The notes beneath the pieces are model-generated. The model did not search any database. It saw only the letters and a list, made by a program, of their open reading frames with translations, and was not told where the DNA came from. Position numbers and translations under genes: made by a program. From contig NC_040022.1 of the NCBI RefSeq assembly GCF_000972845.2, forward strand, positions 7,284,979 through 7,348,978: a DNA stretch of 64,000 bases, read 5' to 3'. Positions 47,628 to 59,982 of the stretch are shown piece after piece. How positions within the stretch are numbered: the first letter of the stretch is position 1; every line of letters starts with the position of its first letter. This DNA comes from Larimichthys crocea. Its lineage: Eukaryota; Chordata; Actinopteri; Sciaenidae.

Positions 47628-50600
47628 AACAAGAGACATGAAATAATGTTTGAACCACAGATGGTCTTCTTCAGGTAAAAGTGAAAAAACAAACACATCT
47701 GTTTTTAATAAGCAATTAATGGTGAAACATTAAAGGATAATCTTCTAATTAGTCTAAATGAGTCATCTGATGATGACACGTGATTGGCCACTTCTCTAAT
47801 CTGATTGTTTTCATGGACCTGATCTGTGGCTGTCTGTGGGACTATACTGGGATTATATTTGCTTGTCAATATAATGGACACAGTCTATCATCCACATGCA
47901 CATGATTTGCTGAGTATAATATTAATGCAATATTTTAATATTAAGACCATCTGTGGTTGAAATAATAATATCCACATCAAATAAGAAATATGAGGGAAAA
48001 GACAGCAGTGTGCCTGTTACAGTACTGCTTTTGCTTTTATTTCTTAAGTTACTAGTCAAAAAAAAAAAAGAGGGGGAAATAACATATAGGAAAAAATAAG
48101 GGAAATTCTAGTATTTTTCAGCTTTGGTCTTATTCTCAGGGCTGATGGGCACCTCCATTGTAGGGATTTAAAAACATAGTCTAAAAACTGGTGCAAACAG
48201 AATAAGCCTCCTAAAGCTTTCCAAATAAATGTGCATTTTACATAAATCATTTCAAAGCTTACCTCTGGGTGCTAGTGAAAATAAAAACAAACAATAGCCC
48301 CACTGGATTAGTTACTGGAGTTAATTGCATAGGAATTTACTACTGACAAACATGTCTTAATTTAAAAAATAACTCAAAAGGCTGTAATTGCTTTGTACCG
48401 GTTGTTACTGCTGTTGCTTACTATTGCCCTGAATCTCTGCAATGGAGGTAGAAAGTGCAATCAGGATTTGCCACATTTATGAGAAGACTCTGGTTTAAAA
48501 TATGAGTAATATGTTTTCTGATGTAAGAGAACATAGTACGAGAATCATTATGGGCTTTGAGTAATCCCCTTGTAAGTTACTAATTACAACTTTGGCAGTG
48601 CAGCACAATGAGAGAGTAACAATCATTTGTAACAGAATAAATCTTCAAAGTATCCTCTCCAACTCCAAAACATCAGGGGGTCAGTGTGACTCTGAGCTGC
48701 TTTTGTTGTTCCATGCTGGCTATCATGCACCATACGCTCTTAGAATAGTGTGATGGATCAGTGAATACAGTGGTGACAAGTAAGAATGTCACTGGGTGTC
48801 ACAGAAGCACTATACTTAGGTGCTGTGTGATATATGGCTATATGCTTACTCTGAAAGTTGGCCTTGGCTTGGTGCTGCTTGGATCACCAAGGAGTGTAAC
48901 TTAAAAATCAGCAGAAGCCAACAACTAAACTCTGATTAACATTTGGCCTCATACTGGGAGACAGACTCCTGCGGTACAATTTGTTTTGATTGATTTTGGG
49001 CTTTGGCTACAGAAGAAATTCAATTGTTTGATTGAGCTTGATGCCTTGATGGTCACACAGAGAACCAGACATTTAAAAAAACAAACAGCACAGAGATAGA
49101 AGAGGGAATCATGGGAGCCTTGCATCACTGCCACCAAGCTCAATCTCTCTCTTTGCGACAACACCGAACACTGGAGCTTAAACCCTCCAGGCCACCTGGC
49201 ATGGGTGGATTATCAACTAGTGTTGGACTGATAGTGTATATGTTTTATTTAATATCAAACACTCATGTGTTCGAGCTGCTGTAAGGAGCAAGAGAGCAAA
49301 GATTGAGAAATTGAAACCAACACTGGGATTTGTTATTCATCAAGTCATCCATCCAACAAGATTTCTGTCTCGAGAGAAATACGTCAGCATCTTATCAGCC
49401 AGCATGCGTGGACAGATGCTGATAAAAAGTCAACTAAATTAACTCTGGCGTGAGTCTTTTGGCCCTCCAGATGTGCATACAGGAAATTCAACAGGAGCAC
49501 GACAGCGTCAACCACACATCTCCTAAACCAATTTAAAAAAGGGATCCAACAATTTCCCCAACTGTCTCCGTTTTAATGAGCTTCTCCATCGAATTCATCA
49601 GCAGTCAACCTCAGGCCATTCAACACCGTGGGTGGGTTCTTTTTAGCCACGGCCCATTTCCATTTCTGCAGAATCCACGGTGGGCATAGTGACATAGAAA
49701 TGTGGTGAATCATGGCACTGAACTACTGCGCAAACAACACGTCTTATTGACTGAAAGGATGTCCATACACTTTACTTTGAAAACAGAGCAGAGGAATAAG
49801 GTTTGTAAGGTTCTGGCAAACAGCTGTTTTCTCGTCCTTTGATGGTCACAGAAAAACAAAAAAATGATATAAAATATAAAACATTTCAGTTTTATTGTAT
49901 CAAAAAGTAAAAAAAAAAGTAGTAGGTGTGGAATACGCATATTATAAAACCATTTTATGGATATTGGGCATGTGCTACTTCTAGTTAATGGATGTAAATG
50001 CATGTTTTGTTGGTGTATTTTAAAAACTAATCTGAGCCTTTTTATTAGACTTGATATCTGATATTTGTTCATTTGTTTATTAACTCATGGATTGACCACT
50101 AGTTATTGTTGGAAACTACTTGTTTTGTATTAAGGTCTGGTCTGAAAACTTAATCAGTGTATCTTTGTGAAATGTTCAGGCTTGGCGATGCGACTACTCA
50201 CAGGGCTATTTGTTGAATTACTGTAGCTGGCAATCTAGCTGCTAACACACGAGCCAGCTGGAACATACTGGCACTAGTCAGCCACAACAGCTCCATAAGC
50301 CTTTTTTCTTTCTCTGTACTTGGCTGTTTACTTTCCCCAACATTTTGTTTCCAGGATCTAACATCCTCTCATTCAATAAAGAGCTGAATTGAAGAGGGAA
50401 ATATAAGCTTGGTTTAGATATTTTATGCAAAATGCATATTTATGCAATCATCTCCTATCTGCAAACCATGTCTCTTTTGTAGAGCAGTTTAAAAATCCCA
50501 CAGAGAAGGTTCAATAAAAATACAGCTAATAAGCTACGAGAACATCTATGAGGTGATGAAAATGTATGTGAATATATACCACACACACTGAGCACTTCTT

Positions 50601-51589
50601 TGCCTGGTTCTCCAGTGGACCCAAACCGGTACTTCCAGCTGTGTTGCTGCTGTTTTTCCTTTTCCAAACTCTGTATGTCTGTGTGTGGAGAGCCCAGCAG
50701 TAGACACCACGCCTGTCCACTCTGTCTAGTCCGCAGACACCCCAGCACGAACAGCAATACACTTTCAAAGTTACAGTTAATGCACCCTACCCCAGTGTTC
50801 GAATCACCTGCGTAGTCAGGGTGCCTCAGTTATTTAAATACTATTGAAAAACTAATAACATTTCCAGTTCTGCAAATGAATAATATAAGAAACACACAAA
50901 ATGTCATTATAATAAATGTAATTCCATTGCTACTTTTCAATGTGTGTGGGAACCTTTTCTGGTCTCTGTGGCCGATTTTATCTTCTGCCAATAATGTGTG
51001 CAATATGATTGATCTGAACTTGTGCAGGCTGTTTTTTTTCCCCGCGTTATGTGTTGTTTTGTCACGTATTCCTAATCATTTGCGCATTTGTGTGGATTTG
51101 GTGTCAGATCATGGATTCTCAGCCCTATTGGCTACAGGAGCAGAATCCTCCTGCCAGCAAATGCAGTTCAGCAGCCCCTCTCTCATAAATTTCTCCAATG
51201 CATTAAAGCTGACTATCCTCTCTGTCTAACAGCATGCAGTGAAGACTTTAATGTCATTCCTGATTATACACACATTTGTGATGCAAGCTTATGTCACAAA
51301 AACAAGCTTGTGGAGTAGAAAGGATGTAGAAAACACCTTTGCACAACCATTTTCCTCTCATTGAAAAATGTATGTAGAAACCTAATTTCTCACTAAGTGC
51401 TGCGTTCTCTTTGTAATATTTAGTATTAGAGGTGTTTCTCTCTTTCTCTGATTTTAACAAATTTGTTCTTTCCTCTTTCATCAACCAAGTTAGTTATGGC
51501 CACTTAAAGTTTCAAGTTCAGTTAGAGCCAAAGAAAAAGGCTGCTTGACAGCAAGCTAAAGGAATGAAAATATTCTTAATAGAGCGTAC
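45481..51589. other. Upstream intron or flank, noncoding
   Basis: No exon is recognised. A (AC)29 array lies at 47566-47623. An A-run is present at 46259-46271 and others near 48059-48070 and 49907-49917. Otherwise the stretch is unique AT-rich DNA. Confidence 0.55.
47566..47623. repeat. (AC)29 microsatellite
   Basis: Uninterrupted AC units. Confidence 0.96.
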
Positions 51590-51790
51590 CCTTAAATGGA
51601 TATTGATTCTCATTTTTTATGTACCTAAAATACATTTTTCTGACCCTGTCCATAGTAATCCATAGAACACTGGGATCCCTGTCTGCCTCTCCAACTAGGG
51701 GTGCACTGACCGCCATCCACTGTAGATAAAACACTTTACCTCATACAAACCAACTTTAAAATACTCAAACTATCCCTTTAAAATTCTTAA
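51590..51790. repeat. Probable dispersed teleost repeat
   Basis: Phrases such as CATAGTAATCCATAGAACACTGG and CAAACTATCCCTTTAAA resemble a repeat often met in fish introns. No structure was found that would give its class. Ends are approximate. Confidence 0.4.
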
Positions 51791-52657
51791 ACCAGTCCTG
51801 CAGTATCATCACTCATCTGCCATCCATCCATATGCTCATTATGTTCTTAACACTCATTATTCTGTCAAAATATGATTGCTTCTGAGTAGATATTGTTGCC
51901 CAAACTGTCTCACAGCCTTTGCTCTATTTATTGGGATCTTTAATTATAAAAAAAATATCGCTATTAATATTCATCAGTGGGACCAATAGACAGGAGACAG
52001 GTAAAGGTGTTAGGGTGTGTGACTATTGATACACAATGAGCACTGTAATGATTATGATGAGTGTGGCTGTCAAAGAAATCACTAGAATGATGACAACGAT
52101 GATGATGATGATGATGATGATACATTGGACAGCAGTGTAAAAGGTACAGTGATCACGTCTACAGCTAGATGGAGGTGAAAAGATTTCTGCATGTTTACCA
52201 TAACTACCTGGCTCACAAACAATCTGTCCAGACACAGGGAGCACATACTAATTTGCCAACAAATTATGCCATCATCACCCCATTACTCATGAATTCATTC
52301 AGCTATTATCCCAGGTAGGAGAATGGCAGCGTGCAGACATTACAACCTATTTTACACTACAAATGATAACCGCGGCTGAATGAGAGGAGAGAAATGAAAT
52401 CACATTTCCAACACCAAATGGACTGTCAGCTAAAAACAAGAGTGACTCTGATTATGTTTCTCCATCAGTGAGAGAAAGAGATGGTGAGAGAGAAAAGGAG
52501 GGATGGAAGAACGACGTAAAGTGGGAGAGAAAAATGAAGAAATGAGGGCTGGTCCCGACAAAGACATGAGACAGAAATGAGATGCCATTGTACACCCATG
52601 TGGAGTTGGAGTGGTCCAGGACTGATGAGCAACACTGATTGGCTGCGGCAGATGCTG

Positions 52658-52658
<1 letters not shown>

Positions 52659-52707
<49 letters not shown>
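52659..52707. repeat. (AC)24 microsatellite
   Basis: Uninterrupted AC units. Confidence 0.95.
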
Positions 52708-52708
<1 letters not shown>

Positions 52709-55700
52709 GGAGATGAAGAGAGCTAATGATGCGTGAAAGAGAATTACCCCTCTCCTCCACAGAGGACAGTCACTCAGCTTGTCGCATGGACAACACTTAT
52801 TTCAAATGACCCTACTATCTATTCATGAGGCTTCTGTTTGTGTGTGTACGTGTAGGTGTGTGTGTGTGTGTGTTTTTGTGCTCATATCTACTTCGATGCA
52901 TCTGTAGGGTGAACAGCACACAAGCAAACGCACGGGCACGTTCTGGAGTAAGATCCGTATCAGGGCTTTTGAAAATAAATCTTTTAGACCTTTCTTTGTC
53001 CAAGGAAAGTCAACTGTGCACAGCTGCTCATTTCAGTATCCCCCTACATCATATCTCTATAGTTAGACAAATTCTTATTAAAGGTCAGTTCACCCAAATT
53101 ATATATATATATTTTTTCACAAGCCCACATGCCTGTGATTTCAGGTCTATTGGCATGCAGTTTTTGAAATTTTTGAGATATCTGTCAGTGACATTTCTGC
53201 CTCCCTCCAAATACAATAGAAGCGAGGGACATTTGGTTTGTTGGGTAATCAGCGTTAAAAAATGTTTCTGAAAAAATTCAAGGGCAAAATCTCTGTACAG
53301 AAACATAGCCTGAAACTCTGGGCAGGAACCATTCATACAGATTTAAACCAATTTTAGTGTTTTACTCTTTGCCCTAAGATTAAAACATTAGAATTATTAG
53401 TGAAATGTCAATTTAATTTGAAGCTCTCATCTACTTTTATAAACAAGGAGAAAATCACTTTGTACCAGCTGTGACAGCTGCGATTGTTTTCACCTTGTGA
53501 TTCTGTGTGTGTGTGTGTGCCATGGCAAAATATGGTCCTGGCGAGAGCTACCCCTGAGGCAGTTTTTCAGCATTGTGTTTCTATGTCTGTTTGACACTCT
53601 CATGTCAGTTGTGAGTTGCTCTGCTTTATGTTTTTTACCGTCTAACTTAATGTCACAGTTGTTTCGGTAGGAAAAAGCACTAGTCATTCACTTTTCTTAC
53701 TCACACCTTCCAGGCACAAACCCAATTCACAAACTGGGATGCGTCTGAAACATTTCACCTTTCCCCCATCCACTGAAGGGACTTCAGTCTTCTCTGTGCA
53801 GATTATTTACCATCTGTTAATCATGATGATAATATAGCTCGACCACCTGGCAGAGAGGCAATAAGCAACAAGGGGGAAAGGGTCAGAGGGATTTTTAAAC
53901 TATGCCGCGTGAGAGAGGGTTAAGAGGTGTGGAGGGAGGAGGGAGTGGTTAGAAAAGGGTAAAAACAACTGTTCCAAAGTCAGTGCTCTGTTTAATATGT
54001 GATGGGTTTGGGGGTAAATTGTCCTTGAGATACTGATCTATTGCTTTGCAGGCAGGACTGTCTTCATCCAGGCCGTTGGTGGCTCGGGGGGGGGCAAACA
54101 CGTTGATTAGATGTCGCTCAAAAGACACCAAGGGGATGCTTTGAGCCTATCAGCCCATCCCAGTCTCCACCTTTTTTCACTCCCTCCACACCTCTACTGT
54201 TCTTGTTAACTAATGTGCCTGTTCAGGGGAGCCCAAATAAGCAGATGAAGTCACTACGAGGACAGCAACTTTGATGATAATGGATGGGCTTGCGGAGGAG
54301 TCTAAGCGAGGATTTGGTTCTCACGCTTGGTGCATGAGCATGCTTGCACATGGACAAAGTAAAAAATAAACACATATACACTTTCACCGTGGATAACTCT
54401 TCCAAGATGAGGGCGGTGGATTACAGGCCAGTGGGGGCTTAGCATGTAATTCAAACCATTTTCCATCACATTTGTAATCACTTGAGTCCTAATCCCACCT
54501 GATTAACATGCCAGTCAATGGGGAGGGCACCTGCTGTACTGTCTGGGCCATCAGTGCTGATGGATGCTGATCGGAAACACACACATGCACAGGTGTAAAG
54601 GAGTGGATTAGCTTTTGTCATCATTTTGGCTGCATTAATAATTGTTTACTGGTCACTTTAGTCAAAAAAATACCTGAAAGGAACTAAATCTTATCCCAGA
54701 TAGTCCGTTTTTATTATATGAATGGGATACCCATTTGTTCTCACCTTTGCTACAACTTCTCTTGCTGGGCTTCATTGTCTATTGTTTATATGTCAGTTGA
54801 CACTTGACAAACCAGCAGACTAAATCATACACTTGTAAAGAGATAAAATACTGTGTGACTGACTTTAAGACTTTTTTAATATCCTACCGACATCCCAGTG
54901 ATGTGTAGCTCATGGATGCTCAACTCCTCCACACCACAGCCCTGCAGCTAAGCAATTTCTAGTGGATTATTCTGGTTTTACTTTACACTCACAAACACAC
55001 ACGCAGGCACAACGGATTAAATGAGGAGTACGTCACTCCAATCATTTTCATAGTTATGGCTGTCTGAGAATGTGGCAGAATCTGAAATCGAAGTACAACG
55101 TCAGACTCTGTGAACGTGCTGACATTCCTAGATGAGCCCGCCAGTATTTTAGGAAGCTGTTTTACTGGTTTTATTATATGAATGGTCTCTATATATACCC
55201 ATACTCGAGCCAGTGATTATCTTTCATGCAAGATGGGAAAGACTTTCTGGGAAATTGGTTACAGTTTCCTAGGCAGAGCCTACTCCAATATGACTCTATG
55301 GGTTTTGCTTACTTTTCATCTTCAGTATGGAGGCTTAGGGCATCAGCTGAAGCTGCATGACCTCAGCTAATGGTCTTTTCACATAATAGAAGATGACAGC
55401 AATAAAAAAAAAAAAGGTCAAAAAGCAATTGGTTTTATTATGGCAAGAATCTGGAGTGGCACTGGCTGTAACGACATGACAATCATGACAGACATTAGCA
55501 TTTAGACATCAATGTGGTGTAGAAAATCACATGATGAATAATAGCCAATAAAGAAAATAATGTTTTTCCGGTGACAATAAATGTCTGAGTTATTATCCAG
55601 TGTGGGTTTCCATCCAACATCAGTTTTAATATTATGAACAGATAATTTTGTTTTCCCTCTAACTCTTGTCTGTGTGTTGGCATGATAAGTATTAACCTTT

Positions 55701-56754
55701 CAAAACTCTGCAACAGCTATGTAACCAACATGGGACCCTGATTCAAAATACAACATCACGACCCTTCAGCTGTTCAATGAGTGAGCTACAATAAAGTTAG
55801 AATCCCTGTAATTTTCATGAAATCAACCCTTTTTTTATTATTTATGGTCTATATTATTCCAGCAATTTCCATTCAATGTTTTACATTACATTAAAGGTTA
55901 TACATATGAAATCCACTGCCACTAGATTTTGTACTAGAGCAGCAGCATCTCAAACTAAAACAAATGGGCACTACTGCCTACTAGACTCCATTGGAAAAAA
56001 CTGCATTTTTTTTCCCAGCAGATAATCATAAATACAGTTCAATTTGGAGAGAAACTCATAAAAACGTCTTTGTTAGTCTTTCTTTAACATGCATGCTCAG
56101 CCATCACGCATTTATAAACAAGACACATGTCATCTTATACTCAGGATGCCATTAATCCACTACCTAAGAAATAATTGTATGTATTAATATTCCAAACCTT
56201 GTTTGTATATAAGCTTTAATTAACTCTCTTTATATAGACTTTCTCACAATATTCACAGGAAACCATACATACATACATGAAATCCAGCTTCATGTTATTT
56301 CATTGATTGAAAAGCATTTACTGTCCTACAGCCAAACGTAAGTACGTGCATCAGTAAGTGAACTAATTGAATCACATACACAACAGATTATTAGTAATCA
56401 GCCAGAAACCTGTTACATATCAACAGCAAAAAACATGACCCATCAATACAAAATATAGAGAATACAGACTAAAACTTTAATTATACAGCCTTATGCAGAC
56501 TAAAATCAAGACCAGTTTCTAAATGTAGCTTTGCAAGGTCTCTTCCAATGATAAAACATCTGATTCATACACAGGTCAGAAACCTTATTGTGGACGGTTT
56601 GCTGGGACATTCAGTGCTCTCTCACATTTAATTTTTCTTCCTTAACAACGAGGGCAACTTGCTGTGTCACAGACACATGCCCACACACACACGCCACAAG
56701 CTAAAGAGCTGATGTGACTAAAGATCGGCCTTGAGCAGAAGAGGCAGAAAGGGA

Positions 56755-56777
56755 AGAAAGAAAGAAAGAAAGAAAGA
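56755..56777. repeat. (AAAG)n microsatellite
   Basis: About five to six AAAG units. Confidence 0.9.
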
Positions 56778-59309
56778 TGTAAAGTGTGGCAGTGGGCGGG
56801 GTGTTTGACATTTCTTGTCCTCAAGTAAACAAATAATAGTGATGTCACGTTCAATTGAGTCAGTCTAATTTTCCAAGTACTGAAGGGTGAAGGGTCGTCA
56901 ACTCAGAGCTAAAAGACTAACGGCAAAATAGCAGGAGGCAACAGTTTGGCACGTATGAAAGGCAGTAGTGTTCTCAGTTAGCAGGGGTTTAGTAATCTGC
57001 AGACAGGTGTGTAGGTTAAAACTGGGTTGAATAGGATGAAAATGTGAACATTTTGTAGACGTTTAGACCACATGATTTCAATGACAGCGTGATACATAGT
57101 CAAGACTGTAACACATTCACATGCTGTTGGAGCAACAGTTATGTGACCTAGATATGTCTTTACCTTTTAACCACATTCAGCACAATTTTAACCTTGATTT
57201 GTCACCTGCAAATCCATGCTTACTTGGTTACCAAACCAGTGAAAACTTGTTGCTCAGAAACACTGAGCAAAAATTTCCATGTGGATGGTGTTGGCAGGCA
57301 CACAACGTCAAGTGTTACAGGGTGCGTTTGTGTTTGTTGTGCATGGAAGATTACTGGCCTTGCAAAATAGGAATTACTGCCATTTACTGTAGTACATCAT
57401 TTGCACAAGAAGGCAAAAATAAAAACTTTATTTTATTTGTTGGTGGCAGGTGTTGTTTGTGGAGGTGGTCACATTGTTGGTCACGATCCCTGAGAAGGTT
57501 CAAGGCCGACGTGAGAGCTTATTCTACTCCTCAACACTAATTTTCCTTCTCAGCCCCCTGCTCTTTTCAAATTAGATAGAAACACTTCACCAATCAACCC
57601 ACACTTAACTTGACACAAAAACGTGCTCTGAAACCCATGTACACTACCCAAAGTTGAAACCCAAGGGAATCACAATGTTTTCACAAAACTTGAACATTTT
57701 CCCAGGTGAGTTCTGTAAAAGCCTTACTACTCAGCATAAATATTGAGATATGATGCATCTGTTTTGGGAGAGCAACTACAGATCCAAACCAGATTAAACA
57801 AGGGACATTTTTTAGTGTATAAATTCATGTGCTTAATTCTGCTGGAAGGACTTATCAACAACAACAAGTTGAAGATATGGAGAAAGAAGTCGTGATGTAG
57901 CAGAAACCTCTTAGAAAATATGCTACTAAGATGCTGGAAGAAAGTGGATTTTGTAGATAGGTCTTACCAATTAAATGGAAATATATTACATATAGTAGTA
58001 GTGATGGAGGCTTGGTGTGGTTAATAGGGTCACAGTTTTCATACTTTTATGTACATAATTTGGGGATTTATGCAGTTTGTTTTCTCTCCTAATATTGTGT
58101 CTTGTGTTTTAAAGCTCAGTGGTCCTTATTCAGTAATTAAAGTCAAAATATAGACTAACAGCACTAACAATAGTCACTACATTGTACCATCCAATACAAA
58201 ACAAAACTCTGTACATCCTCTAAACCCGCTGTTCAACAGAAAAACGATTTCTATCAGGCAACAAAATCTTCTTTCCACACAAAGAGACCAAGACATAAGA
58301 AGAAGTGTGGAACATCAACAGTAATCAACATCTTAGGAAAGATAAAAACTAGGCTTCAGCATTTGTCAGGATTCACAGAAAATCAAGCCAAGCAAAAACT
58401 ATTTTCCCCTGCGTGAAGAAAGGCTCATTACCCTCCTCCTGAAGAAACACGATATACCAACAGACAAAGAGACTGGAGACATAGAAATGTCCACACTGCT
58501 CAGTACATCAGCATCATGTTAAATCACCCTGAAACACATTGGTGTTAGATCAGGTCACTCTCCGAGAATGGACATAGCATAAGGGACAGTGAAGCGCAGG
58601 CCCTCCCTTGTTGTGTTTGTTTTTTGCTGGAGGTATAGGGAGAGGGCTCTGACAGTCACCCATGCATGCAAAGCCAGTCTGTTACAATTTTAAGGCTCAC
58701 TTATTTAATAAGCTTGATCTTAATTTGTACACACTGTCCGTGCTCAAAAAGGCAGAGGAAGCAGTGGGAGCATTCGCAAATATAAAGTGTAAAACCTCAA
58801 ATCTCAATGGAGACCATTTCCTGCTGTGAATTATTACCAAATAGCTCAAGTGCAATCTCGGATACAGTCTTCCTGTGGCATTTTATGTACACGTGAAAAA
58901 ACAGGCGGAAGAAAAACCCTACTGAAACACATTGTATAGAAGAAAAAGGTCTGTCCTGTGATATTTTGGAAATAGGAACAAATACGAGGTCAATGACAGC
59001 ACTGTCAGGGTGTGGGTGTGAATACAGAGGGTGGGGACCCTGTTACTGTAATAGAAACTGTCTGTTCACTTCCCTCCTCCTCTATAACCAGAAATCACTG
59101 GCCTAATTAGCTTTTTAGTTAGCACTCAACACAGCAATTAGACCTGACTAATATTAGGCGTGCTAAACAGAGAGAGAGAGCTAGACGGAGTGAGTGAGAA
59201 TTCACAGGAAACGTATGACTATGCAGCAGCATGGCTGGAGATGGCTGACACTTGAGATAAAGTGTGTTGCAGTCTAAACAGCAAGGGTAACCACACAAAT
59301 GTACACACG

Positions 59310-59313
<4 letters not shown>

Positions 59314-59340
<27 letters not shown>

Positions 59341-59341
59341 C
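59314..59341. repeat. (CA)14 microsatellite
   Basis: Uninterrupted CA units, preceded by imperfect ACGC units. Confidence 0.93.
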
Positions 59342-59908
59342 AGACAGGATGGGCTCCTAGGAGGTACTGCAGTGAAAGGACGCAGCCCCTGTCTGGATGA
59401 TACATATGTTCCCTTTAAGGACAAAGAAAAATGTTCCCCTTTTTGCTCATATATCGCTTGTCAAACAGCATGAATGGTGCAGGAAATCTAGCAAAGCCAG
59501 GAGTCCAACAGCGCAAATGGCTCAGCTGGCCACTGAGATAATCATTACGCTCATTAGGATTCCACTGTGCTCTCTTCAAATGATTGGGCACTTCGTGCCA
59601 TTAGAGCAAAACTGTCATGCTGGAGGCATAGTCAAGCGTTTGTGGCAAATGTCTTCACATGGCAGTACATTGTCTTTTTTATTGACAGACTTCTACAACT
59701 TCAGTGATTTAGTCATGTTACTGGCATGGTTTTAGGATAGAAATGTCACTCTATTAGTCAACTGGCCAATCCAACACTTTGATCCTGTCTAAAATATTTG
59801 GACAGATTAAAGTTTAGATTAAGTTTTGGATGAATCCTACCGATTTAGGTGATGTCTTGACTGTACCAATACTGCTATTGTAACGGCTGACGTGCTTTTA
59901 GGTGAAAT

Positions 59909-59982
59909 GTTACAACATCCATTGGATGGACAGCCATTAAATTTGATACACACATTCACTTCAGGGGAATTGTAACAATTAC
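59909..59982 (+). repeat. Short relic of a teleost dispersed repeat
   Basis: CATCCATTGGATGGACAGCC and ATTTGATACACACATTCA recall the 'lower-case invader' repeat with 'attaaatttggtacagacattcatg' found widely in percomorph introns. Only a fragment of about 75 bases is recognisable. Confidence 0.4.

Noticed and set aside
52430..52760. Open frames of repeated Val-Cys or Cys-Val residues, also at 7949, 12834 and 43016
   Set aside because: They are translations of (GT)n/(AC)n microsatellites.
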